Notes under the pieces: generated by a model | The model's input: the letters and a program-made list of their open reading frames with translations, nothing else | Database searches by the model: none | Told to the model about the DNA's origin: nothing | Shown: piece after piece, positions 15,201-18,606 of the stretch | Numbering within the stretch: the first letter of the stretch is position 1 | Layout of the letters: the number at the start of each line of letters is the position of its first letter | Program-made: the position numbers and the translations under genes | Source of the DNA: a virus | Strand: one strand, 5' to 3' | Virus record (IMG/VR): IMGVR_UViG_3300023180_000348 | Location: 1-26,266 of that record | Length of the DNA stretch: 26,266 bases

Positions 15201-16975
15201 ATAGATCTGATAGAAACAGTGTTCTTGGTGGAAGTATCAAGATCATGAAAGAGAATAATGTTGACGCGGCTGATGCCACTGCAACAGTGTCTCTTGGGGG
15301 AACAATTTCTGGATTCACTATCACGGATCCTGGTGCTGGATATGATACATTACCAACAATTTCCTTTGCATCTACTATTCCACAAACTAAAGAAGTTGGT
15401 AAAGATTGGACTGCGGTAGATTCAAATACCGACATTGAATATCAAGATGTTGATTATGCAGATAGTGGAATATTTGTTGCTGTTGGAAGTACATCTGGAA
15501 TTAACACTTCTAAGGATGGAGTTACATGGAACTCTTCGACATCAAGTGGATTTGGGACCTACTTTAGTGTTGTTGGTTTAACAACAAATATTATTGCTGT
15601 TGGACTTGGAGGTACAATCGCGGTTAGCACAGATCGTGGTGGTAGTTACACGAATTCCAGAATTTATACAAGAACTCTGAATGGATTCCTTTACACATAC
15701 AATGATGACAATGTTTCTATTGATTTGAATTCAGTTATTGCTGGAACGACTAAAGCTGTTGCAGTTGGTGCTGGTGGAACCATTCTGTTCTCTGAGGATG
15801 GGCCTCTTGGTCTTGGAACTGCTTTTGTCATTGCTAATAAGTATTCAATACAAAATCTTCGTGGTGTTGGAAACAACGCAAATACTTTCATTGCCGTCGG
15901 TGACAATGGAGAACTTCTGAGATCTAATGATGGTGAAATTTGGTCTGGTGTTACAACCACCTCAATCACAACGAGATTGAATGATGTGCATCATGGTGAT
16001 AATGCATGGATTGCTGTTGGAGCAGCAGGAACAATTATTCGATCAACTGATGATGGTCTGAATTGGTCAGTTGTTTCCTCTGGAGCCACTTTCAGTCTGA
16101 ATTCTGTCAGTTATGACAACAACGTTTGGGTTGCAGTTGGACAGACTGGAAATGTGATGAACTCCTTTAATGGAACTCATTGGTATCCAAGATCCGTTGG
16201 CGTTACTACAGATTTCAATGGACTTGCATTTGGTGATAATAAACTGGTAACAGTTGGACTGTCTTCGAATATTCTGTACAGTGAGTTTGCAACCGTATCT
16301 GCAGCTGCAACCGCTACGGTTTCTGCCGCAGGAACAATCACATCAATTAATTTAACAGAACGTGGTTTTGGTTATGATCCAAATACATCTGTAGAGGTTC
16401 TTATTTCTACAGAACCAGTCACAATTGAGATAATTACCAGTGCAGATTGTGACGGCGACTACGGTGTAGTTGTTGGTCTTGGAACAAGTTCAACTGGTAT
16501 TGGAACTGATAGTCCAATGGTCAAATTTGAATTGCAGTCAGATCCGTTCTTAGATCAAGCTGCTTTTGGTAATATTACCAAGAGTGGTATTTCTCAAGGT
16601 TATTACTTCGTTATTCACGATTCTGTTGTTGGCAATGGACTGACATCAATTAATGTTGATGCAAGTGTTATTGGAGTTGGAACAACATTCATTGATAATG
16701 TATACAGAGCTGATGAAATTATTACGTCTACTTCTGGTATCGTTACTGTATGTTCCAACGTTCAGTCTCTTGCTGGACTGGGAACAACCAGCCTATCTCC
16801 TAAGATTGGTTACTATAGTTGGGGTAGATTCTATTCATTCAATAGAGATGTTGTAAACCCACAATCTTTCAGTATCAATAATCAAAATGGATATGCTGGA
16901 CTTACTACAGCGCCAGTTGTTTATCGTGTTAGTGCGGTAACAGAAAATTATAATGACTTAAGTGAGACTTCATAA
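5312..16975 (+). CDS. 7: Giant gp7-like baseplate wedge protein (3,887 aa)
   Basis: I assign this to gp7 because two blocks resemble the C-terminal part of T4 gp7. Residues 25-230 include NPLFVDFLSEYY, FLQEFWKK and DFYASKGTDEAIKILFGVLY (199-218; T4: FYSTKG...FLFKVLY). Residues 2390-2450 include DYYQNFSYSIKS (2411-2422), EKEWKDAV and VHPTGY (2437-2442; T4: WKSDV...VHPVG). T4 gp7 is about 1,030 residues, so this is nearly four times longer. Between and after the blocks are recurring beta-rich modules: NHGF type (starting about 583, 807, 932, 1658, 1820, 2578), GGSGY type (about 713, 1042, 2053, 2923, 3320, 3663), IGDEI type (about 92, 1538, 2708) and SDQF type (about 2527, 2817, 3090). Added to these are a YHYH-like domain (about 1185-1345) and a seven-bladed propeller (about 3360-3663). 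The frame is uninterrupted, so it is one protein unless cleaved. It starts at a TAATG overlap with gp6. Confidence 0.85.
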   Translation: MIDTASKKVQINQIVRSQLPNFVSEDNPLFVDFLSEYYKSQEFQGGPIDIITNFNDYQKSETFSGDYSLVGFTTSVGKVQSYDTTINVVSTNGWPSKYGLLKIGDEIITYTGITTNSFTGCIRGFSGVENLHKSNQPETLVFSDTEAGQHISSSRVTNLSNLFLQEFWKKTKTQFLPGFEDRILSTKVDKANFLRQAKDFYASKGTDEAIKILFGVLYGQNADVIKPIEYLITPSDADYVVTVDLIAELISGDPKAVIGQTLYQTTNNNINASIFNVQNYQRNNKPYFLVSLAQNSITGTFKVTGASSLVENVSVGATVLTVDSTLGFPNEGSMYVGTGQTVGIATYTSKSSTQFFGVTGITSAYTETQYVRSADTVISYENGDITKPVYFRLTSVVTGADIDDIGFLSEGDVLEAKNLGNVSIPTNYRLNSWIHNIKTKSDVAQDIRTNTSTVNVVTNEVTTVTPHLLTLNDSVTLLDVSSNIPSNVTGTVSQVVNTNQFKVNISSGSLNTSIKYVVRKNLTFASSNSSLINVSNFVSNVQNTYTNLDETRNYVASGSLPSYKIYATNRRKTFNIDDIGNNTITINNHGFYNGDLVRYSPVSAGSSAVTGLSTGSTYAVTRISGNEIKLSQSAFDAASKRFITLVGAGSSHELIPNELVNKNLSYQNFFREFPITPSLKEKEYELKNEPIGMFVNGVELVSNRSGDNIYYGAISNISVDNGGSGYDVINPPNIHIGDTVGTGATAYAIVENGSLDSIEIISGGYDIRAVPNVSIIGGNGSGATASARLRSIRNTRTFNADIDVNTTDDQIVFNSKHLFYNGESVFYEKANNFAAVGGLVDSSIYYVHKVNDTTIQLMVKYEDAAAGINPIDLTSKSAGTNTLTATTSRNILDKIIVDNAGSGYSNRKVLVESAIYPPTDYTAESTIRSGINTSNDYIFFKAHGFNHGDLVEYRTTETEITGLSTTQNYYINKLNDDKFNLVSAGIGTTASSIDFDKKDYISFGSIGVGTHIFKYPDINVVVDTISGTASTAISHPVVRPICTGEITQVQLTSIGSGYGVTDTFNVHRRPNVTISNGSGAVIDVVVTEGQITQAFVKISGSGYVTPPTLVVNGDGKYAKLVANLSDGQLSSVSIVDSGKGYTQSNTTVSVVTAGVGAKLTADVTKWQVDFVQKYKDSINENDDGVILASQNENYGLKFVHSYLSRKLRLSLNDNIEDDFSEKSTVAHSPIVGWAYDGCPIYGPYGYSSPTGGAIRRLTPSYTLATKSNRPPTSIYSLGFFINDWEYTADGDLDEYNGRFCKTPEFPDGVYAYFCTIEATDSSDSPFTNTREPLFPYVLNGYKHEVNPFNLNPSSIQNISLINNGTLVRNTYPYKFGFKSSAYDYLTTNNLEDTQITVRNIIRTGIGSVSVVVPGIDYKVNDPITFNNINSGGQSASAVVKTLVGKGVSSISFTETEVNNITFTIENQTVTGVATTAHNLSNNDIVIISGIGTGELKFIEGKRTISVSSVTSRLDVGIGTSGATGITTTLVLANSGSTPNIFVDDVIGIGSERMRVLSINADKNEYRVRRVAGLLTSHEAGEQVTIDQSRFSFTVGIKTNLTTPANKKIVFNPQNSIGIGTTVVVQSVAGVGTTTVVRVKAYDGTILTNHQLPPSGSSADNMISISNHGLLSGQKLTYSAGPTGVALTVSNNLDLSNPFNLSDGQTVYAVDKGNNLLGITTTKAGIGSTSTSLYFTPVQENTGVEHSFETANLSYVGSVKRYDVTMKTVDSHELKTGDNISVHLLPNTTKSVALEYDTISRKTTIDPKYFATSAVGVGTSLSTITITDHKYSSGDKILYSSSNPITPLTNKGEYYVQRLDDNRFRLSTNYVDATKFGGQFIGITSFGSGVHKVTAINPHVTARRGQTIGFAVSDVTVQDFKLEFFEDESFENRYEGFGISTEVTRSGTPGTSGAVVNLKLSESVPSPLYYKLTPQSLDTISVTKRDANPDVSVNNGSKIIIFDSVYSGRHGITSTSDTELRYQVTEEPESASYTSSSGITTFSYSTDSTNALGGINEIKVNFGGINYLRNPGITTIRTTSGKNAILRLYDDQVGRPGAREVVNLGFEYPSDNTIKPSVDLPTVVTITNNYVLNKVGIVTAGRNYIIAPDLIIPDRPDVTLVANLEGTSIGSVEVTNVGRGFNEVPNPPRIVAVRNTNGVGIVSASSNGDTNFLTITQPTNGWRADGSDFPFDVGDKIFVEGIGLTTSLTSTGGYNSEDYDYNFFEILTRNPSSAQITYSIAGIGTTGGTFNADDSAGRVIKSTDLPTFSAELNSESFFSGERVTYGSDGIGFVLDNQGYDPVTNTVRLRSLTASINIGDVVKGFLSGSEGTVANVETPNKFFNVGFGAERTKGWQRDTGKLNDDFQKIEDNDYYQNFSYSIKSQVQEKEWKDAVNSIVHPTGYKNFSDLVVISSTTAGFGRSSNLDLGQPTSDTVLSVNIDNLKSFYTRDDFDIGGEETLTNGLSKFVTLQNKRISAFINVDSNRVDIIDDISDQFTGIGTTTSTNIVGLTTFKLTRTNRSVVLFNKVFDGSSSSVVSVGSSIIRINNHDFQTGERIKYDPGAAYGNNRVGIVTTNKVLGGVSTSFMPAEVYVIKIDNNRFSLAGLNTAVTNNEPFFFRAVGSGTSHSFDVLNPDKRVVIDVDGMVQSPLFKRGINVTLAEAVGVGSTTIKVTGITSITANDLFNIDNEIMQVGVVGFGSTNVLTVDRGLLGSVAAAHTVGAAVTVRGGNFHIVKDVIHFVTAPYGPTGVSTLQPGISTSSTFGGRVFNRKNPNTNFIFDDISDQFTGIGKTFTLLQDDQDVTGIVTTISGPGGSNEVVNNGFILINNVVQSPLVDYTMDERTGSGIGASIFFTGTTRTNLPRGGIVGDVSVGFGSGYQNLVAAAATAVVNGSGAIESVVVTGGGSGYRSSDSVSIQIFNPLGIGSTAVLSATVGTAGTITGISTVSGGSGYASTTPPVIVVGIPTAYNNVSFTGGQGNGFKATVVVGTGGSIIDFNITDRGIGYYNGDVLTAAGIPTDPNVGAAFSAFTFTVNSRIDDKFSGFSFGQILPLDSFADEFDGSQTVFTLTKTTVTTEIINIDTEDTSLDVGNNLIIFINDILQRPGANYTFTGGTQVQFTEAPKAGSKCQVLFYRGSNADVTDGTPFPTVKIGDRLTLQRKNNIVGQLDRRVTAITGVKKAETNLYAGVGINSNAAFTRSVSWQKQTSDLILNNQALPKSRTSLIGKIHPTTRIIQNVGVSSDAIFVENAFPLFSAYDNRSDRNSVLGGSIKIMKENNVDAADATATVSLGGTISGFTITDPGAGYDTLPTISFASTIPQTKEVGKDWTAVDSNTDIEYQDVDYADSGIFVAVGSTSGINTSKDGVTWNSSTSSGFGTYFSVVGLTTNIIAVGLGGTIAVSTDRGGSYTNSRIYTRTLNGFLYTYNDDNVSIDLNSVIAGTTKAVAVGAGGTILFSEDGPLGLGTAFVIANKYSIQNLRGVGNNANTFIAVGDNGELLRSNDGEIWSGVTTTSITTRLNDVHHGDNAWIAVGAAGTIIRSTDDGLNWSVVSSGATFSLNSVSYDNNVWVAVGQTGNVMNSFNGTHWYPRSVGVTTDFNGLAFGDNKLVTVGLSSNILYSEFATVSAAATATVSAAGTITSINLTERGFGYDPNTSVEVLISTEPVTIEIITSADCDGDYGVVVGLGTSSTGIGTDSPMVKFELQSDPFLDQAAFGNITKSGISQGYYFVIHDSVVGNGLTSINVDASVIGVGTTFIDNVYRADEIITSTSGIVTVCSNVQSLAGLGTTSLSPKIGYYSWGRFYSFNRDVVNPQSFSINNQNGYAGLTTAPVVYRVSAVTENYNDLSETS
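7052..8355 (+). repeat. NHGF-type protein modules, copies 1-3
   Basis: Three copies, starting near 7052, 7732 and 8105, share the plan: strand, (N/A)HGFxxGDxVxY, a GLS/GGL turn, YYVxxxxxxxxxL, and a closing G-x-G-(T/S)-H segment. The clearest cores are NNHGFYNGDLVRY, HLFYNGESVFYE and KAHGFNHGDLVEY. Each is about 75-85 residues; GGSGY modules lie between them. Confidence 0.7.
7442..7690 (+). repeat. GGSGY-type module pair
   Basis: VDNGGSGYDVINPP is followed by GTGATAYAIVENGSLDSIEI, then SGGYDI, then GNGSGATASARL. The repeat plan is I-x-V-x-x-(G)GSGY-x(3-6)-PP, a strand, GxGAxAxAxV, xxGxIxxI, and round again, which suggests a beta-solenoid or beta-sandwich series. Confidence 0.75.
8431..8810 (+). 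repeat. GGSGY-type module array, three turns
   Basis: Three successive turns are visible: LTSIGSGYGVTDTF, KISGSGYVTPPTLVV and VDSGKGYTQSNTTV. Each is followed by a G/A-rich strand (GSGAVIDVVV, KYAKLVANL, GAKLTADV). This array immediately precedes the YHYH-like domain. Confidence 0.75.
8857..9352 (+). other. YHYH-like domain within the gp7-like protein
   Basis: Residues about 1185-1345 match the plan of the YHYH domain. HSPIVGWAYDGCPIYGPYGY begins at H1227; a PSY-x-L segment follows; then WEYTADGDLDEYNGRF and PDGVYAYFCT, ending in FPYVLNGY (1334-1341). The eponymous YHYH segment is replaced by FVHSYL (1198-1203), keeping one histidine. The biochemical role of the domain is not established, though acidic and histidine residues suggest metal binding. 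Confidence 0.75.
10280..10995 (+). repeat. NHGF-type protein modules, copies 4-5
   Basis: Two further copies start near 10280 and 10770, with cores SNHGLLSGQKLTY and TDHKYSSGDKILY. They close with GVEHSFETA and GSGVHKVTAI. The second includes the well-kept pattern YYVQRLDDNRFRLS. A shorter relative (VDSHELKTGDNISVHL) lies between them near 10610-10660. Confidence 0.65.
11470..11890 (+). repeat. Diverged GGSGY-type modules
   Basis: Successive turns INEIKVNFGGINY, KVGIVTAGRNYIIAPDLII and SVEVTNVGRGFNEVPNPP keep the spacing and the Y/F-x-x-x-P part of the GGSGY plan but have lost the exact GSGY. The region lies about 200 residues before the second gp7-like block. Confidence 0.55.
12470..12690 (+). 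other. gp7-like block 2 (coding subregion)
   Basis: Residues about 2387-2460 contain GWQRDTGKLNDDFQKI (2392-2407), NDYYQNFSYSIKS and VHPTGYKNFSDLVV. The pattern DxGxLxxxxxIxDxDYYQxFSYxI ... HPxGY recurs in myovirus baseplate proteins and matches T4 gp7 near its C-terminus (SRSYYVMKIKS ... WKSDVIRFVHPVG). In T4 it follows block 1 after roughly 130 residues; here the distance is about 2,190 residues. Confidence 0.7.
12890..12960 (+). repeat. SDQF-type module, copy 1 (short)
   Basis: IIDDISDQFTGIGTT opens this copy. At the DNA level 12896-12930 matches 13766-13800 at 29 of 35 positions, which points to a fairly recent duplication or homogenisation between the two copies. Confidence 0.55.
13045..13320 (+). 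repeat. NHGF-type protein module, copy 6
   Basis: The core is NNHDFQTGERIKYDPG, followed after a longer loop by YVIKIDNNRFSLAGL and closing GSGTSHSFDVL. This copy lies after the second gp7-like block, so modules occur on both sides of it. Confidence 0.65.
13760..14040 (+). repeat. SDQF-type module, copy 2 (full)
   Basis: IFDDISDQFTGIGKTFTLL is followed by GFILINNVVQSPLVDYTM and a final strand SIFFTGTTR. This is the phage-fibre plan in which a ligand-like xQFxGxxTxFxL strand leads to an INxxxQxPxxDY hairpin. Confidence 0.6.
14078..14480 (+). repeat. GGSGY-type module array, three turns
   Basis: VVTGGGSGYRSSDSV, STVSGGSGYASTTPPVIVV and ITDRGIGYYNGDVL are three successive turns with intervening alanine/valine strands (STAVLSATV, FKATVVVGTGGSI). 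This is the best preserved array in the window. Confidence 0.8.
14580..14840 (+). repeat. SDQF-type module, copy 3
   Basis: DSFADEFDGSQTVFTLTK leads to NNLIIFINDILQRPGANY, then TGGTQVQFTEAP and SKCQVLFYRGSN. This copy is closest to the usual form of the module (FxGxxTxFxL ... NxxLQxPGxxYxxxGxxxxFxxAP). Confidence 0.65.
15270..15390 (+). repeat. GGSGY-type module before the propeller
   Basis: ATATVSLGGTISGFTITD is followed by PGAGYDTLPTISF. It resembles the module directly after the propeller (16300-16425), where ATATVSAAGTITSINLTE leads to RGFGYDPNTSVEV. The two thus form a direct protein repeat around the propeller. Confidence 0.65.
15386..16300 (+). other. Seven-bladed BNR/Ycf48-like beta-propeller domain
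   Basis: Residues about 3360-3663 hold seven repeats of the plan (F/W/I)xAVGxxGxIxxSxDGxxW. The strands are FVAVGSTSGINTSKDG, IIAVGLGGTIAVSTDRG, AVAVGAGGTILFSEDG, FIAVGDNGELLRSNDG, WIAVGAAGTIIRSTDDG, WVAVGQTGNVMNSFNG and LVTVGLSSNILYSE. Average spacing is near 43 residues, as in seven-bladed propellers. SxDGxxW is an Asp-box-like turn shared by BNR and Ycf48 (photosystem II stability factor) families. No sialidase active-site set is apparent. Confidence 0.75.
16300..16425 (+). repeat. GGSGY-type module after the propeller
   Basis: This is the matching partner of the module at 15270-15390; see there for the shared pattern. It is followed by about 180 residues of strand-rich sequence without a family I can name, ending in the protein C-terminus. 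Confidence 0.65.
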
Positions 16976-16978
16976 ATA
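16971..16978 (+). promoter_or_regulatory. Candidate late promoter CATAAATA before gp8
   Basis: CATAAATA differs from TATAAATA only in its first base. It overlaps the stop codon of the gp7-like gene and lies 19 bases before the gp8 ATG, leaving a leader of about 14 bases. As I recall, cyanomyovirus late promoters have been described with a variable first base. The 22-base gap here is the only non-overlapping junction wide enough for a promoter among the large late genes. Confidence 0.5.
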
Positions 16979-16997
16979 AAACAAAAAGTCTAATAAA

Positions 16998-18602
16998 ATG
17001 CCTGCGATTATCTCAGATCAATTTAGGATATTAAATGCTGCGAATTTTGTCGCTGGTGTAGCGAATACGCAGCAGTCATATTATACTTTTATTGGATTGC
17101 CAAATTCTAATGATGTTGGTGCCGGCTATGGCACTACAGATTGGAATTCTAATACTCCTGCACCCAAAGATGGTCTTAGGGAGTATAATGATGATTATGA
17201 CACCATGATCGCACTTAAAAAGCTTGCGACTGGTGACGTAAAACGAATGGTGAGAAAATATACTTGGACTGCGGGCACAATCTATGAAATGTATAAGGAC
17301 ACTTATACAAGAGATAATCTAAGTCCACAAACTGCGTCTACAAACTTGTACGATGCAAAGTATTATGTGGTAAACAGTCAGTTTAAAGTTTACGTTTGCA
17401 TTAATAACGGACAAAACCCAGATAATCCACTCGGAAAACAGTCTCTGGATGAACCAACATTTACAGATCTTGAACCAAGATCTGCTGGCTCTAGTGGAGA
17501 TGGATATATCTGGAAGTATCTCTACACGATTGTTCCAACAGACATTGTGAAATTTGATTCTATTGATTTTATTCCAGTGCCAAATGACTGGGGAACTGGT
17601 GATACTTCGGATGTTAAGAACAATTCTGTTGACGGTAAAATTGAAACTGCCCTGATTGTAAATGCGGGTGGTGGATATCAACCAATCAGTACAACATTTA
17701 CTAATGTTCCTATTTTGGGAGATGGTACTGGTGGTAGAGCTAGTGTAACAGTTGATAACCAAGGTAAGGTATCTGCGGTATCAGTTACCAACGGTGGTAG
17801 GGGATATACCAGAGGAACAATTCAGTTCTATCCTGGTGCTCCTGGTGCAGAGACTGGTGGTCCTATTGCTGGACTTTCTGCAGTTGGTGTTGGTACAACA
17901 TCTGTAGCTCAGTTTGAAGTTCCAATTCCTCCTATTGGAGGACATGGGAATGACGTTTACAAAGAGTTGGGTGCATTTAGAGTTCTTCTTTATTCTCGTT
18001 ATGAGAATGATTCGTCTAACCCAGATTTTATCACTGGAAACGACTTTGCTAGAGTGGGAGTTGTCAAAAATCCATTGACTCCATCAGGAAGTCTTCTGGA
18101 ACAATCTAGAGCTAGTGCCCTTTTTGCACTTAAATTAGAATCAACAACTGGTGGTAACATCGCAGACACAACGTATACAGTTGATACCCCAATTTATCAA
18201 CAAATTGGTATTGGATCTACTGCTGTTGGTTATGTTGCAAATTGGGATTCTTCCACTGGTGTTCTAAAAGTTTATAATCCTGTTGGTTTAGGATCAACAA
18301 CATATGGATATAGATTGGTAGACTTCACTTCACAGATTGGTGTTGGTGGAACTTACATTATTAGTGGTCAAACATCTGGAAATGCACTTGGTATCAATAC
18401 AAGTTTTGGTACATCAGCAAATCCAGGAACTGCAACGACTGTTGGAAGTGCTTTGGTTCAACTTGGCCAAAGTTTTGTTGAAGGTGTTGCTCAACCAGAA
18501 GTTAAAAAATATTCTGGGGAGATCTTATACATAGATAACAGGGCAGCGATTCAGCGCTCCGCCAGCCAGAAAGAAGACATCAAAATCGTATTAGAGTTCT
18601 AA
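16998..18602 (+). CDS. 8: Baseplate wedge subunit gp8 (534 aa, expanded)
   Basis: gp8 is the dimeric wedge protein that binds gp10-gp7 and then gp6. Identity rests on three conserved places: GDGYIWKYLYTIVP (residues 167-180; T4: GDGYVWEYLFEIPP), FARVGVVKNPL (350-360; T4: FRQISIITNPL) and YSGEILYIDNR (505-515; T4: HSGEMIYMENR) close to the C-terminus. T4 gp8 has about 334 residues, and the extra 200 here come from two places. One is a GGSGY-type module (about 215-300) containing VNAGGGYQP and NGGRGYTRG. The other is an expansion between NPL and SGE (about 365-500) with GIGST/GLGST motifs. No Shine-Dalgarno site is evident before the ATG; the leader is A-rich. A four-base gap separates it from the next gene. 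Confidence 0.93.
   Translation: MPAIISDQFRILNAANFVAGVANTQQSYYTFIGLPNSNDVGAGYGTTDWNSNTPAPKDGLREYNDDYDTMIALKKLATGDVKRMVRKYTWTAGTIYEMYKDTYTRDNLSPQTASTNLYDAKYYVVNSQFKVYVCINNGQNPDNPLGKQSLDEPTFTDLEPRSAGSSGDGYIWKYLYTIVPTDIVKFDSIDFIPVPNDWGTGDTSDVKNNSVDGKIETALIVNAGGGYQPISTTFTNVPILGDGTGGRASVTVDNQGKVSAVSVTNGGRGYTRGTIQFYPGAPGAETGGPIAGLSAVGVGTTSVAQFEVPIPPIGGHGNDVYKELGAFRVLLYSRYENDSSNPDFITGNDFARVGVVKNPLTPSGSLLEQSRASALFALKLESTTGGNIADTTYTVDTPIYQQIGIGSTAVGYVANWDSSTGVLKVYNPVGLGSTTYGYRLVDFTSQIGVGGTYIISGQTSGNALGINTSFGTSANPGTATTVGSALVQLGQSFVEGVAQPEVKKYSGEILYIDNRAAIQRSASQKEDIKIVLEF
17640..17850 (+). repeat. GGSGY-type module inserted in gp8
   Basis: LIVNAGGGYQPISTTFTNVP leads to GTGGRASVTVDNQGKVSAV, then SVTNGGRGYTRGTIQFYPG. 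This is the same turn plan as the arrays in the gp7-like protein. It lies between the conserved GDGY and NPL segments of gp8, where T4 gp8 has no equivalent that I recall. Confidence 0.75.
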
Positions 18603-18606
18603 GAAA

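Noticed and set aside
7052-16425. Repeat-rich region as a diversity-generating retroelement target or CRISPR-like array
   Set aside because: The repeats are protein-level and diverged, with no template/variable pair, no reverse transcriptase and no regular spacer structure in the window.
5312-16975. The 11.7-kb frame might be several genes fused by sequencing or assembly error
   Set aside because: The frame is open throughout with consistent protein-like composition, the repeats are in frame on both sides, and the two gp7-like blocks lie in the same frame. I see no internal stop/start junction or ribosome site suggesting separate genes.
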